In this document: positions 13,910-27,202 of the stretch, in pieces
How the letters are laid out: each line of letters opens with the position of its first letter
Numbering within the stretch: the first letter of the stretch is position 1
From: Anseranas semipalmata
Lineage: Eukaryota; Chordata; Aves; Anseriformes; Anseranatidae
NCBI GenBank assembly: GCA_013399115.1
Contig: VXAA01003380.1
Coordinates: 12,501-76,500 of the forward strand
Direction: 5' to 3'
DNA: 64,000 bases
Made by a program: the position numbers and the translations under genes
The notes under the pieces: model-generated
Told to the model about the DNA's origin: nothing
Seen by the model: the letters and a program-made list of their open reading frames with translations, nothing else
Database searches by the model: none

Positions 13910-16113
13910 AAATATTTTCATAAGCTCTTTAAAAATCTCAGATCTTTAAAGTGCCTATTAGGACCTTATGCAAATATGTACAGAAGTGAGGAAAATAAGT
14001 AGATGTGATGTAATTATGTTCACATCTGTTTGTAAAGATGGTAAATATGCTGACATATATAGTGGGCATAGATATATCTCCTTAGCAATACACCTCAGTT
14101 ATAGATGAGAACTACTTAATGTGGGAAGTCCCCTTCCAATTTTCTTTAACTGAGATGTGTAGCAAATTGTCATACATGCAGGAGACTAGAATGCAAATTA
14201 TAGCTGCCCTCAGGCAAGTTTCATTAGGCTTTCTGAAATCTTTTTAAGTTTGCTGTGTAAATAATTTCACATATAACTTGACAATATCTGCTGTTCAAAA
14301 ATGATACATTTTATGCACGCTTCAAATGTATTGTGGGGAAGTTCTTCAAAGAGACATTCTTAAGGTAAATATCTTGTTAAACATTACCTTGGTTGTTATT
14401 AGAAGTTCTGATTATTGTATCATATTAATGTTTTGAAATAACTTTGAAAACCTCTTTCTTTTATCCCAGGTTTGCTCACGTCTTGTAGGCTGGACAGTGA
14501 GAGGAGACCAGCAAGTTCTTGTTAGAACCTGTTTCACTATCTGCTCTCACTCTAACCAACTACAATGGACCAGCACAGAAGTCTGCACAAAATTAAAGAT
14601 GAAATCCACATATAAAAAAAGCCTACTTTCACTCCAATTTTAAAAACTCATTTCTTTAGACCATTTCTATTCATAACCATTTTGAAAATCTTGTTAGAGT
14701 TTCCCATGGAAATCACATAACTCAGGAATACTGGCATACAGCCTGTAAAGCTATGTTCACCCCCCCCATACACACACACACACTACTTTTAAAACTTGGA
14801 ATCAGTCGGTTCTCAGAGGTAAACTAAAATTTTACACACATAATTTTCCATGTCAAATGTTCCACCAGTTTTAATACTGGGGGAAAAGTGGACTCATTCC
14901 AATAGGAATTAGAATGGAAAGCCAAAAGCCAAAATACAGTCCTTAAAAATGTCCTGTCTTCCACCCAGCCTTCACCTACCAGAGCTGGAGAAATGTTCTT
15001 GACCCAGTCTAAACCATGTGCATAGATCATGTACTGCAAAGAGTAAGATGTCACAGGAATCATGTAGGTAAACTTCATATTATAAATGTGGTATCCAAAA
15101 TCAATCTAGAACAGCTTTTTAGTTGTTGCCTTTATCTATCTTAGTAGCTATAGGTAGAAGATATTGTACATAACAGACTAAAAATGCAACCAGCCTCCCA
15201 AGTAAAGGTGGCTTTCAAAGACTGCATTTTGTTTTTTCACTTCATTCTTATTCCCTAGCCACTACAACAGTCATATGGAGGCCAATTTTTTATTTATTTA
15301 TTTATTTTTAAGGGGGGGAGCAAGGCATGAGGGGCTGCTTATCTTAAATAATATTAGAGCAATTAGTGTGTCAGAGAAGTAGTTGCTTTTTTTTCCTTCT
15401 ATTCCTTCCCTATAACCCCTAAAGTATAAGGAATAATTAACTGAAATCCAATTAATGTTGATTTAGAACACCTGTTTCCAAAATCCTTTGAATAACTTTT
15501 TCATATTTTTTTTCTTTGCTCTTTGTTTTAAGATGAAATACATATCCCTATTCAGTTGCTCTTAGGAACCCATAGATTTGCATTTTCTAGACATGAAGAG
15601 AATCTGTGAAGACTTAAAACACCAAAAAAGCCTGGTGGGTAGATTGTTGACAACAGTAACTTCTTTAACTCTTCCCTTTCCAAATCGCAGTCCTTAAGAA
15701 AACCGAAGTGACCAACGCCAACACCACAACCCTACACACCAAATTTTGTCATGATAGTTAATTTCTGCTTTAGAAATTTGCAACAGTGATGGAGGAAAGA
15801 AATTTCTGGCTAAATATGTTTACCACCGCCATGCTGTTAGGACGGGCACTAAAAAGAGTGCAGGTTGTGCATTAAACACCCACTATCCATGAAAAAAGAT
15901 TTGTCTGTGCTGTTCACTGCAGGTCTGAGCATCTTTCATCCCTATTAGCTAGTTATCCTGATCTACTGTTGTGCAAGGATACTTGAGGACAAGGTCTCCC
16001 CTCTTTCCTTTCCTTCACCAGCTAGTCCTGTGCAAAATGAAACAGGACCTGGACTGAAGAACAGATGATTTTTAAAGCACATAACTGTTCAACAGTGCCA
16101 TGAAGAGTTTTAA
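13910..16113. other. Unique AT-rich sequence with simple repeats
   Basis: No gene is seen. Simple repeats are a C7 run followed by (CA)n at about 14760-14784 and an (ATTT)n run at about 15286-15309. Short open frames have no family resemblance. Confidence 0.55.
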
Positions 16114-16164
16114 GAGGACTTAGGTTTATACATTGATTAGGTACCTCTAAAAATCCCACCCTGA
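16114..16164. repeat. Ancient amniote 'TTAGGTACCT...AAATCCCACCCT' repeat fragment
   Basis: The words GGACTTAGG, CATTGATTAGGTACCTC and AAAAATCCCACCCTGA recall a widespread old amniote repeat with the pattern 'ttaggcacct...aaaatcccaccct'. It is probably the same group as the fragments at 12751 and 35924. It is short and diverged, so the assignment is tentative. Confidence 0.4.
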
Positions 16165-19100
16165 CAGTTTAGACACACCAAAGACAAAGATGCAGTGAGA
16201 GTTACCACAGACCTATTGTGAGAGCAGACATAGTAATTAACTCTAAGATGTGATTGTAAAAGTATGACCTATTAAGCACATTTTGGAATCAAAATATTTT
16301 TACAATTTAGGCATGGTACCATACTCCTATGATGTTCAACGGAATGCAAAGAACCCTTTCCACTCAGTATTTGGAATTTTTTTGTACTACAGCTGTCTAT
16401 GAAACTATTCTATTTTGCAGAGAGCAGAGCAATCTAAGTAAGGACCTCTTACCACTCTTTATCTTTAAAAGTGTTAGATTTCTTAGTGAAAAAATAAGAC
16501 ATCAGCAAATACTATTCAACTTTAATTTCTTATGTACTAAGCAATTTCTTATGAATCATGTAATGCATTCAAGGGATCAGCTTGTGTGGATACTGATTAA
16601 CTGTATCAGAAGGGGCTGTCTCATTATATATCTTAAGCCTTTTTCATTAGAGCAAATCTGCAAACAAACCGTGAGTGTTTAGATTATTTTGCACCATGCT
16701 GCACGTCTAGCCATAGATACAGAATGTGCCTATTATTTTTAACAGGATTATAGAAAACATGAAAGGGCACTTCCTTAAATATTGACAGTTGAGAGGAAAA
16801 AAAGATTTTGAATACAGAATTTGAAAGAATTGGCAGAAAGAAATCTCTTGCCCCTTTAAAGAGCAGCTGCATATTAACTATCTATATTTTTGAAGCACCT
16901 TTAAAAAATTACCCTTGGCATTAGCATTAGAGTGTTTTATGAGAAGCCCATGAAATTCAGTAATAGTTACAAAAGAAGGAAAGAATGGGCAAGAAATAAA
17001 TAGCATTATGGAGAACTAAGTAAAAAATTAGTCTTGAATTATACGAGCTGTTGTAGGTAGCAGCCAGGGGTGGGGGGGAAAGGTTACATATTTCAAAGAT
17101 TATTGATTCTTTTCTTGAAAAGCACTTGTGTCTTTACAAAGCTTTTTAGCATCCTCAATGGTATCTTAAGGTTAGTATGAATTGAGTTAAAATACTGCAT
17201 GCAGTGGAGAAAGGTTTCCTACTGCACGTTTCTTTCTACCATCTCTCTTCCCCTCTTCTGTTTTGCTCGCTCTTTTGCACTACATGACTGGCACATAGTC
17301 TTTAGGGTGCTCTGCATTCTGATGTTAAAAATGTAGAGACTGCTGTCAATACTGGAGGGAGATTCTGGAGAGAGAGAGATGAAAACGGATTCCATGACTT
17401 TATCCTTTCACAGGTGTAGGACTAGCGCAAGGCTCCACACATGCAAAATACAGACTTCATAGACCACAAAAAGGCCACCACCTCCATTAGGGAATTGCAC
17501 ACACATGCATGAATGACAGATCCTGGCTGAACAAGTTCAAAAGAGTCTGCATGCTGATGTGCAACAACAGCTCCTTGAAAGCTACCACACCAATGCATAT
17601 TCCTAGGGTGTAGAACAAGAAACACATCATAGATCTTTACAGGATTATACATTGATGACACACTTCAACTTGTACAACTAAAACCAAGTATCTTAGAAAA
17701 GAGCTTCAGATGCTGATACTCCACAGAACAAAACAAGGAAGGGAATAGCCCAATACCAAGAACTTTTGAAAAAGAACAAAAAGGGCTTAATCCTTTAATA
17801 AAATTAAAACATTACTCAGTTAAGAGGGTATGCTCAAGTCTTAAAATTCATACAGCCAAGAGTTAGATGCAGGATTTTCAATAAGGAGGCTTTTAAACTG
17901 GATTTCATTCTCTGCTTCCCATGAGTTCACAGCTCTTCCAAGTGATAGGAGTGATAAGATTTTCCTGGATATGCTAGCTTGATTCCTTAAGATAGGTGTT
18001 GTCTGGCTTTGAAGAAATTGTTGTGGGGGAAGGAAAATTTAGTTTATGTTTCCAATATTAGAGAACAAAGAATTTGAGACATCTCTTTCTAGCACAAACA
18101 AGCCTGAATGCACATGCCTCTGAAGGAAAATCTTTTTGTTCTACAGCTTGTAACCCAACTCCACTTGCCATGGCTATGTGGTACAATGCGTTAGAACAGT
18201 ACACCTTTGGAGATGCCTGTAGGTAGATATGCACATCATTAAAACTGGAGGAAAAGGTGATTTTCAGCTGTGACTCTTATCACTTGTGGGGGCAGAGGAA
18301 GAAAGAGAGGCAGGCACAGAGTGGCTTTTACTCACCTCTGCACAATTACCTTTCCAGTTCTGCTGTTCTCATAACCTTTGCATATCTATCACCTTTTCAG
18401 AAAGGCTTGTAATGTTCCAGGGCATGGAGATGACATCACGCTAAAGAAAGGACAGTCACTGTGTTTGCATGGGATATTAAAGGTACACTGTGCCAATGAA
18501 TGAGCTAAACTGAAATATTTCATGAAAGCTTTCAAACCATTGAAACAGACTGGTTGACATGAGTTATGTGCAATAATCAGGGTGCCAATAGATCGGGTAG
18601 TTAATTCAAGACGGAGATCCTCACGGTAAGAGTCTGAATAATTGGGATTCTATTGTTTTCAAAGTTGACAACAAAGGAGGAAAAGTTAATGGTAACACAG
18701 TCACTCCTTCTTAAATGTCACTATTTCAGTGCCTGTTATCCAAATAAAAATTCTGTATGAATTCAGTCCCAGTTCAGCATCTGCAGGTGCAAAACCCAAA
18801 TAAATTACTGGGGAAGGGGCAGATGCTGACAGGATTGCAGTCTAGACTCTTCACTCTAAATCCATTTAGTGCTATTAACCATGACTGGGTGTAATAGCTC
18901 TGTGTACATTAACAACAGGATAATTTTCCCTATTTTGCTAAATATCAAATACATGTATTCATACACACTGTATAAAGAAAACATTTGAGATAACAAAACA
19001 AAAAGGCTAACATGTCTCTCTGCAATATAGTCTACATTTTCAAACATTGTTTATGAAAAAAATGAAAGTAGATAGGATTTCTTAAAATATAGCAATATTA

Positions 19101-19524
19101 TTCCTTTATTAAAAAGTGACTGCAGATAAAATATTTCCTTTTAATACAAACAGGTTTTAAACATAGTGTGCATGATTAAAAAAAGTTGTTTAAGAAATAT
19201 ACATTTCCTGTACTGCATGCAAACAGCAATTGAAACCTAACTCAATCAAAAGACAATCTCATTTAAGTGAATACATTCGCTGTGTGACAATCCATATTTT
19301 ACGAAGTTGCCCAACACTTTTGAACCCCGATAAGGAAATGGACCTGTTCTGGAGGCAACACAGATGTCTGCTGCAGAGATTATTCATTCTGTATACATCT
19401 ACCCTTGTTAAGAAGCAGTGAGGAAAGGCAATATATAAACACAGGGAGGAAACAGAAGCAACACTGAAAGTGATACTGAACTAGAGAGTACGCCTTTGTG
19501 AAAAGAAATAAAGAACAAGATTAT
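16165..19524. other. Unique AT-rich sequence
   Basis: No exon, RNA gene or mobile element was recognised. There is a G-rich run near 17070-17080 and a purine-rich tract at about 18285-18320. Open frames are below 120 codons and show no domain. Confidence 0.55.
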
Positions 19525-19841
19525 CTGGAAAGGAGAGAAACCAGCACCAAAATGTGGGGAGAGATGAAAGGTGCGAGAGAGTGAAGGGCAGGGAAGTCAG
19601 GGTGTGTGGCAGTGGGGAGAGTCAGGTTGCACTCAGAGGACGCAGAGAGATCTGAGGGTAAAAAGCCAATTAATGGATTAAAGGGTAAGTATCCAAGTCC
19701 TGAAACAGAGGGGTGATAATATAGGCAGCTAGGGAGAGGATTAGAATAAAGAAGTGATAACAGTATTCAGCTGAGAGGGAAGGCTGTCAAGAACTGAATG
19801 GGAAAAGAAGGTAAAACAATGAAAACAAAAACCTGTCACTT
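19525..19841 (+). repeat. Unclassified interspersed repeat, copy A
   Basis: This purine-rich stretch is clearly related to 52230-52613 in the same orientation. Shared landmarks in order are AAATGTGG (19552 region, just left of the gap in copy B), a GTCAGGTTGC/GTCAAGCTGC block, GAGGGTAA followed by AAAGCCAATTA, GGAGTGATAAT/GGGTGATAAT, GCAGCTAGGGAGAG/GCAGCAAGGGAGAG, and GATTAGAATAAAGAAGTG/GATTAGAATACAGAAGTG. Identity over the best 150 bp is roughly three quarters by eye. It has no open frame, no terminal inverted repeats that I can see, and I do not recognise the family. Confidence 0.75.
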
Positions 19842-21018
19842 AATCGAGGGCTGTGATGGTGAGAGCCCAGACACACACACACGCACAAGAAAAAAAACAA
19901 CACACTTTGGTTTCAGCTCCAAGTTTCCTGAAATCATTGTTGGAGGGCAGAGACAGATGGAAGATTTGGCCATGATTACATGAAATCAAGTGGGAAACAA
20001 TGAGTTTGGAGCAATTACCACAATCAGTTCCTCAGCGCTGTTTCTCTGAACTGTTTGCCACTAGGAGCTTGCTTGTCTTAAGTGTATATATAACGCTGAG
20101 GATTTGCAACAAAAGGTACAATGCCTGTTTATAGAACTGCAAGAGGAACTGTGGGGTATGCATTTCTTTCCTGGAGTTTCACAGTACTAAAGTATAAAAT
20201 ATTACTTTTTAAAGCATGCACAATTTCCCAGATATGTGTTATCTTACTGTGCAGTCTTAGCTTCTACAGTGTCTCTAACACTATGCCAAGCATACTTTGA
20301 ACTTAGCCCTTTTCAATTAAAATATTACAGAACATTGCTAGGGAGAGGTGTGGAAGCTAATTCATTTGTTTTTTTATTTTTTTCTTTCTCTCCTTTTTTT
20401 ACCTCTTACTGTTTACACTTTCCTGATCTGACAATATCCTGTTTTCCTCATCTTGTTTTCCTCTTCTAATTTACAAATATTTTCCTGTATTCTATATCTT
20501 AAACGTGCTAAATGTATACCACAGAGATAAATTATAGCTGTCATGTCATATTTCTTCCAAGGAAAAGTTTAGGAGAACTTCAGAATTGTAGAAATTTAGC
20601 AATACTTTTAAGTGAAAGCAGGATGGTTTTAATACAATCTGAATGAGACAAACATTAAGGTCTTTTTACCAGAAACATATTAAATCAATTATGACTGAGT
20701 ATATTAACAAATTTTAACTCAATCCACCCGTTAAGGAAAAAATATTTAATAATAAGTGCTGTCCCTGGCTCTGAAATTTTAGGTCCTTATAAGCTTAAAC
20801 CATTCTTAATATCCATCTTTTCAGGTATCCCATACTTTCCTCAATGAATGGGGGGAAACAGTTTTGCTAGGTATGATTCATATAACTGACCCCAGAATGA
20901 TGAAAAATGGTGAATAACCATCAAGGTTTGATTTTTTTCTTAAGATACTGACATCTATCTTCTACTGAAGTCACTGACCCAAGGTCAAAACTAAGCCATA
21001 ATTGTCAGACAAAAAGTC
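19842..21018. other. Unique sequence
   Basis: A short (AC)n run lies at about 19869-19886 and a T-rich stretch at about 20366-20402. No gene or mobile element was recognised. Confidence 0.55.
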
Positions 21019-21130
21019 TAATGATAAAAGCTCAGGACTGGAAGTTGGAAATGGCCATGGATTAACGCTGCCTTTTTTTGCTGCTCTGCACATCAGTAGG
21101 TGCCTCAGTCTCAGGCTATAAAGTGACCTT
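21019..21130 (+). repeat. Possible MIR/L3-type repeat
   Basis: AAAAGCTCAGGACTGGAAG, TTGGAAATGG, ATGGATTAA, then GGTGCCTCAGTCTCAGG and TATAAAGTGACC follow the order of the MIR/L3-class pattern 'agcactggactgggag...gcctcagtttcc...'. The match is patchy and old; a chance resemblance remains possible. Confidence 0.35.
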
Positions 21131-24039
21131 GATGGATTTTTCTGAAGACGGGATTCCTTCACCCAGGACAGCTAGGCTGAGAGCATATCAGGACTTTACA
21201 CGGAAGTGGAACAACAGCAGAACCAATTGTCAAAACTGGGACACCCATATCCCAAGCAAATCACCTGAAAACTGTGCTATATATCAGCTAGTGTTTCACT
21301 GAGCCTGTTGGACTGTTCCATTTGTACAAATACAGTCATAGTTACACAGTCATCTTGAGAAGCAGTTTAACATAAACCAGCAGATTTTACACCAAAGCAG
21401 ATTGGAACCACAGAACAATTCATTAACACAATGCTTCAGTGAAGGGAGGAAGGGAGAGAAGTGGAGGTAAGGGGGTGAAGAAGGAAAGGAGGAGATAAAA
21501 GACAAGGATGAACCATTGGGAGGGTAGTTTCTTAAACTGCTGCATACAGATACACCACAAAAAAATCCAATTTCATCCTGCTATTTTTTAAGCCAGAGAA
21601 AGATTGACACAAAATTCAATGTTAGTTGTCAAACAAATGCATTGAATGAGTGCTTGGATTCACAGAATGAAAAGACCACAATTATATTTCTGTGCCTAAC
21701 AAGTTCACTCATTATCAATTAGAATTTATAGAGGCCAAAATTATTTACTTTTCCTTGTAAAACGTCTACAGTTTTTTATCAGTACTGTCTGACCAGTCTT
21801 CACTGTCACTGGAAGTATAAACTGGTAGACATCATCACAGATCATTTTTCTGTTGTTGATCTTTTATAAACACAGAATACTTTTATTATGCATTACTGAT
21901 ATTCAATTTAATTTCCATGTGGCCACAAATTCCAAATCACACTCATAGTCTCTCACCTTGATGCCTTCTCCTCTTCCTCTTCAGGATTCTTCCTTCACTA
22001 CACTTCAATTCCCTTCTCACCTGTTCATCCTACCACACAGATTCTTGCATAGCCTATAGACCTATCAGTAAGGAGAAAATATCTTTTTTTTTTCCTGTCT
22101 CACCTAGGAAAAGGAACAAGATTCTGAACAAGTTCTGCATAATCTGCTTTACTTCCTCAAGCAAGCAGTTGCTGCTGTTAATATCTTTCTAAAGGATTCT
22201 GTCGAGTGTAATATTGTGAAGAGTCTGCAGGAATTCTGAGCTTTGTATCAAGCAACAGCTGGGCATGAAAAAATCTTACTAAATTAAAATGGCTAAATAC
22301 ATCTTTTTTATGAGTTTTACCTAAATCCCAGGACACATGTTAAAATATTTTTTCCCAGTTGGGAGAATACTTGTTTCTCAATTTGGAATTTGCTTTGTGG
22401 TTGTAATAAGCTGACTTGCTGTAATGCTTCTGTGCTAAAGAGGTCCTAAAAAAGATTAATGGAAATTTTTGCTCAAGTAAAATGTGTTAATGTTGATAAA
22501 AATGGGTGATTTTGTCTCATATTTGGAATAATTTGTAGGAAACTTCATTTAAATGCAGAGATTAATCAGAGATTTAATCAGAGATTATTTTCTCCTTTAA
22601 AGTATGACATAGTTATAGTTTTCTCAGTCTTAAACTGATCTGAAAGATCTAAAGTTGTTTAAAAATTAACTATTATATAGGGAAAACTATGTTAAACTAC
22701 TTAATATATTAAATGTGATTTAAAACAACATTTAACTTAATTCAATATATTATGATTTTGTAGACAACACAAAGAAATAAACACTTTCCTAAAAATAGCA
22801 TTTTGATAATATGAAGGAAAAAAAAATAGACAGTTCTCTGGACATATTTCTTGGTGATATCATTTTCAAACATTAAACAAAAGCAAAAAGCATTCATTGC
22901 ATAAGTTTATGAATCAGAAATTTCTGTTACCAAAAAAAGTCAGAAATTTTTGGAATTAAAATTACATGTTTGGGACATGACTTAACTGAAGTGAGTTCAG
23001 CTGCAGTTAGCAGTTTTCGAGAGTCTGTTCAGCAATTGTATGACAAGAACGATTAAACATGAGTAGATTATCAGAACTGAAGTTCTGAATTCAAATGCCA
23101 TGAATTAACCCAACAAACTTAAGCATGCAAATAGTATTTTATGTGAGAATCTTGCTAGAATCTTGCTAGAACACTTGCTAGAACCCACATACAGTCAATA
23201 GCACTTACCCCAAAACAAGTATGTCCATGTTTAAGCTAGATTTCTGAGTTTAATGGGTTGAATCATCTTCTCTCAACAATTATTTTACCCTAAATTTCAA
23301 AATTTTTAGGGTCCAAAGTTATACAACACAAGTCCCTTCAAATCATTTACAGGAAAGGCTCTTGCATCATCCAATGCTATCATCAGAAGTCAAAACTACC
23401 TGAATTACTGATGATTGATCCTTGGCAGATGGCTTACAGGTGTGTTAGGAAGGTAAAATGCCATAGGACATTCAAAGAGATTACAATAAGCATATAACTA
23501 ATTAAATTGGGAACTGGGTTTGTGCTGGAAAATGAATCTTGAGAAGACCACCGAAAAACCTCATAAGAGCAAGTTTATACAAAAATTAATATAGCAGGCT
23601 CTTATCTTGATGGAGTTTTAATCATTACTGCTTAAGGACTGAAATCATGTTCTGGAACCATCTATTTCTTTCCATTACCTCAAAGGCATCTTGGTTGGCT
23701 ACTAACTTAGACATTACTGTGAAGTTCATATAGTTGGGATCTTCAGTTCCCAGCAACTCTGTATATATCCATTGTAAAATGAAAGTGGAAAATCCATCTA
23801 AGAAGCTTGAGAGTAGCTGAGTCATAGCTGGAAAAAGTGGGGTTTTGTTTGTTTGTTTGTTTTTCCCCATATTTAAGAAGAAGGAAACTTCTATATTACA
23901 CAAGAATAAGAAGAAATTTTGAAAATGGACTATAGAATAAAATATAGGCAGTTACCAAGAGTAGCTAATGCAGTCTTAAACTGATAGCTATCTCTCATCA
24001 GATATCTGATTTTCTAGACAAAAAATAATAATAGAGTAG
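21131..24039. other. Unique AT-rich sequence
   Basis: No supported gene. There is a purine-rich tract at about 21440-21510, tandem ATCAGAGATTTA-like units at about 22558-22590, a three-copy CTTGCTAGAA tandem at 23151-23183, and a (GTTT)n run at about 23845-23862. A 92-codon minus-strand frame at 23625-23903 has no recognisable domain. Confidence 0.55.
23151..23183. repeat. Three-copy short tandem repeat, period 11-12 bp
   Basis: CTTGCTAGAA occurs at 23151, 23162 and 23174, separated by one or two bases. It is a small local tandem duplication with no obvious function. Confidence 0.9.
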
Positions 24040-24800
24040 TTCACTCTTATCTGGACTAGTGAAGGAATTGTCAGAGGACTACAGCAAATTACTGATGAAG
24101 TTGGAGAAGATGGGAGTTAGAAGGAAAACTATACAGAGGAAAAAGAACTAATAATACAGGAGAGAAACAGGTTATAGTCACAGATTTATTCCTTGTCTGG
24201 GGGGCTACTGGAAAATTTTTCATTGCTCATTCTTGAGACCCATCTTGTTTAATCAGAAAAAAAAATCAGAACTGCTTGATGAAATATGCAGATGACAACG
24301 TTGGGAGGTATTTTTCAATACAAAGAATTATAATATCATGCAAGAAAAAACAGAAGATCTCTAGGACTGGAATAATGGAAATGGGGTGACATTTAACTGT
24401 TCAAAGTGCAAGGTCAATCACTAAAAGATTAATAAGAATTTTGCATTAAATTTGGAGCTCATCAGATGGAAGCAACATAGGAAGAAAATACATTGTCATC
24501 TTTTGAACAATTAATTTAGCAATGAGGAGCAGTACAGCATGGCTAAGGAAAAAAAAAAAAAAAAAAAAAAAAACCCTGATATCCAAAAGGCATTGGTGAA
24601 TTAACTGGACCATGATCTGGAACAGAGCATTCAGTTCTCATCATTCATATTTAAGCAAGATAGGTCTGAAATATCAGAGATGAAGAGAACAGCTACTAGC
24701 TTGATCAGAATAGTTTGGATCTTATGAGAGAAAACTACTAGACTGACTATTTTTAAGTAGCAAGATGAAGTCTGAAGTGCAGTAACTGGTCTCATTAGAA
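24040..24800 (+). mobile_element. Old, diverged CR1-like LINE remnant
   Basis: At 24285-24296 the plus strand encodes Tyr-Ala-Asp-Asp followed by Asn-Val-Gly, the position and spacing of the catalytic YADD/FADD box of CR1-type reverse transcriptase (usual continuation ..TxLGG). Downstream, GGAATAATGGAAATGG...TTCAAAGTGCAAGGTC resembles the CR1 'WNxxxMxFNxxKCKV' region. There are many stops and frameshifts, and a 25-base A-run interrupts it at 24549-24573. It lies immediately before a younger CR1 that begins again at an earlier RT position, so it is a separate insertion. Boundaries are approximate. Confidence 0.5.
24549..24573 (+). repeat. Poly(A) run, 25 bases
   Basis: Uninterrupted A25 inside the old CR1-like remnant. 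CR1 does not use poly(A) tails, so this is either a microsatellite expansion or the tail of an unrecognised retrocopy. Confidence 0.95.
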
Positions 24801-24849
24801 AGGAATATACCTGGAAAGATAAAGCAGCACCTAAGAGAAAGGTACAAGA

Positions 24850-26046
24850 ACAAAGGAAAATGCACTACCCATGATGTAATCTTTTCGGATTTCAGCAAAG
24901 CCTTCAGTACTGTTTCTCACAGTATCCTTCTGGACCAAATTTCCAGCATACAGCTAGATAAATGCATAACACAATGGGTGAACAACTGCCTGACAGGTCA
25001 GGCTCAAAGGGTTATAGTTACATCAGGCTGGCGGCCAGTCACTAGTGGAGTTCTGCAGGGCTCCATTTAGGGCCAATTCTGTTTAATGTTTTCATAAATG
25101 ACTTGGATATGCAGGACTTGAAGGTATACTGAGTAAGTTTGCAGGTGATACTAAATGAGGAGGAGCTGTTGACTCCACTGAGGGAGGAGAAGCCTTGCAG
25201 AGGGTATATTAGAGAAATTAGAGGTCTAGGCAGTCACCAACCACAAGCAGTTTAACAAGAGCAAATGCTGGATTCTGCACCTGGGAAGTGGCAATCCTGG
25301 CTGTATTTAGAGGCTGGGGGATGAGAGGCTGGAGAGCAGCCCTGCAGAAAGGGATCTGGGGGTTCTGGTCAATACAAGTTGAATATGTGTCAACATTGTG
25401 TCGTGGCAGCCTTAAGGGTGTACCCTTTTGGGTATCCAAACTGTACCCTGGGGTGCATCAGGCATGGCATTGCTAGCTAGTCAAGGGAAGTGATTGCCCT
25501 GCTCTGCTCTGCACTGATGAGGCCTCACCTTGAGTACTGTGTGCAGTTTGGGGCACCACAGTATTAGAAGGACATAAAACTAGTAAAGAGCATCCAAAAG
25601 AGGGCAAGAAAGATGGTGAAGAGTCTAGAGGGGAAGACATATGAGGAGCGGCTGAGGTCCCTTGGTTTGTTCAGCGCAGAGAAGAGGAGACTGAGGGGAG
25701 GCCTCATGGCGGCCTGCAGCTTCCTCACGAGGGGAGCGGAGGGGCAGGCGATGATCTCTGCTCTCTGGTGACAGCGACAGGACCTGAGGGAACGGCATGG
25801 AGCTGTGACAGGGGAGGGTCAGGCTGGGTGTTAGGACAAGGTTCTTCACCGAGAGGGTGTTCGGGCACTGGAACAGGCTCCCCAGGGCAGCGGTCATGGC
25901 ATCGAGCCTTCTGGAGTTCAAGAAGCGTTTGGACAACGCTCTCAGACACATGGTCTGATTATTGGGTGGTCCTGTGTGGAACCAGGAGTTGGACTCGATG
26001 ATCCTTGTGGGTCCCTTCCAGCTCAGGGTATTCTGTGATTCTATGA
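24850..26046 (+). mobile_element. CR1 LINE, 5'-truncated, ORF2 RT to 3' end
   Basis: About 1.2 kb of CR1 in sense orientation. It starts in the reverse transcriptase with Asp-Val-Ile-Phe-Ser-Asp-Phe-Ser-Lys-Ala-Phe (from 24873), continues through a degenerate Ser-Gly-Val-Leu-Gln-Gly-Ser-Ile box near 25046, then the '..RPHLEYC' and 'LERxQRRAT' regions (about 25520-25625) and the C-terminal ORF2 block with GGCACTGGAACAGGCTCCCC. It ends with GTGGGTCCCTTCCAGCTCAGG and the terminal ATTCTGTGATTCTATGA octamers at 26027-26046. Frameshifts and stops make it inactive. The region after 25600 is GC-richer and better preserved than the RT part. Confidence 0.95.
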
Positions 26047-26920
26047 AGAAGGTCAGGCTGGAAATTTTCCAGGGGGCAGGGGAGGAATGTCACATGGAAT
26101 GAAGTTCTGACAGCAGTTTCCCCATAAGACCAGTCTTTTTAAATTCATAGAAAGAATTAAATATTGCAGTTGTTTCTAATAGAAGAAGATTGGATTGTTA
26201 CTCTGGAATTCCCTTTAGTTGAAAAAAGCCTTCTAAAAGCAGAATAAGCCTAAGATCTAACAGCTTACTGTTCAAGAAAATAATGTTTAGACAACTTATT
26301 ACCACTAAGGGGTATTTAGCAACATATGCACAGGTTGGAGGTCGTTCACACATATGCAGGTGAAAGTCCATATACCTAATAACTCCAATGTTTTAGTCTG
26401 AGCATTACCACCTGCTCCACCCTCCTGTGGATAGTACATGAGAAATAAAGGAGTAGGATATATCCTTGTTTCTTTCAATTAGAATAATAGCAGGACTCCA
26501 GTGAAGCAGGCAAGGAGAATAAATTGTGAAGCATCTTGGGGTAGTATATCTCAAATAAAATCCAGTTCTTGTTAAATACAATTGCCTTTTTCTGCAAAGT
26601 ATTGTTAGTCTGCACATTTCTGCTGTGGTACTGCAGCACCTCATAACCCACACTGATCATCACTGGAAGACTCAGAGATAACAGGACAAATAGGAATGGG
26701 CAACTCTTTAAATGAAAGGTAACAGACAGAAGTCCATACAACTCCATGGACAATGAAATGGGAACTTCCCTCAATGATAGTCAGATAATCTGCGAGAGCT
26801 TAACCAAACCATAGTAGGTGTTTTTATCTCGGCTCTTAAAAACTGCAGGCCCTAATACGAAAAGCTATCTAATAATTTTCTCTTGGAGTAGAGATCCAGA
26901 AGTAGACCAGCTTCAGAAGG
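26047..26920. other. Unique sequence between CR1 and LTR
   Basis: Nothing recognised beyond short chance open frames on the minus strand. A GTGAAGCATCTTGGGG word near 26525 faintly recalls an L3-type tail but is too short to call. Confidence 0.5.
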
Positions 26921-27194
26921 TGTCCTGGTTTTGGCTGGGATAGAGTTAATTTTCTTCACAGTAGCTGGTATGGTGCTGTGTTTTGGATTCAGGATGAGAA
27001 CAATGCTGATAACACACCGATGTTTTAGTAGTTGCAGAGCAGTGCTTACACAGAGCCAGGGACTTTTCAGCTTCTCGTGCTGCCCTGCCAGCGAGGAGGC
27101 TGGGGGAGCACAAGGAGCTGGGAGGGCACACAGCCAGGACAGCTGACCCAAACTGGCCAAAGGGATATCCCCTACCATATGGTGTCATGCTCAG

Positions 27195-27202
27195 CATAAA
27201 AG
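27195..27202 (+). promoter_or_regulatory. TATA-like box of the LTR
   Basis: CATAAAAG lies within the LTR at the place where the core promoter of this family is expected, upstream of the polyadenylation signal. Activity today is unknown. Confidence 0.55.

Noticed and set aside
13547..14002. 151-codon plus-strand open frame
   Set aside because: Its right part reads through the antisense of a CR1 3' end, so it is not a real coding region.
23151..23183. Three short direct repeats considered as a CRISPR-like array
   Set aside because: Ten-base units with one- or two-base spacing are a simple tandem repeat, and CRISPR arrays do not occur in vertebrate genomes.
23625..23903. 92-codon minus-strand frame with a balanced, protein-like composition
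   Set aside because: No family recognised, N-terminal part is encoded by a (GTTT)n simple repeat, and no exon structure is visible.
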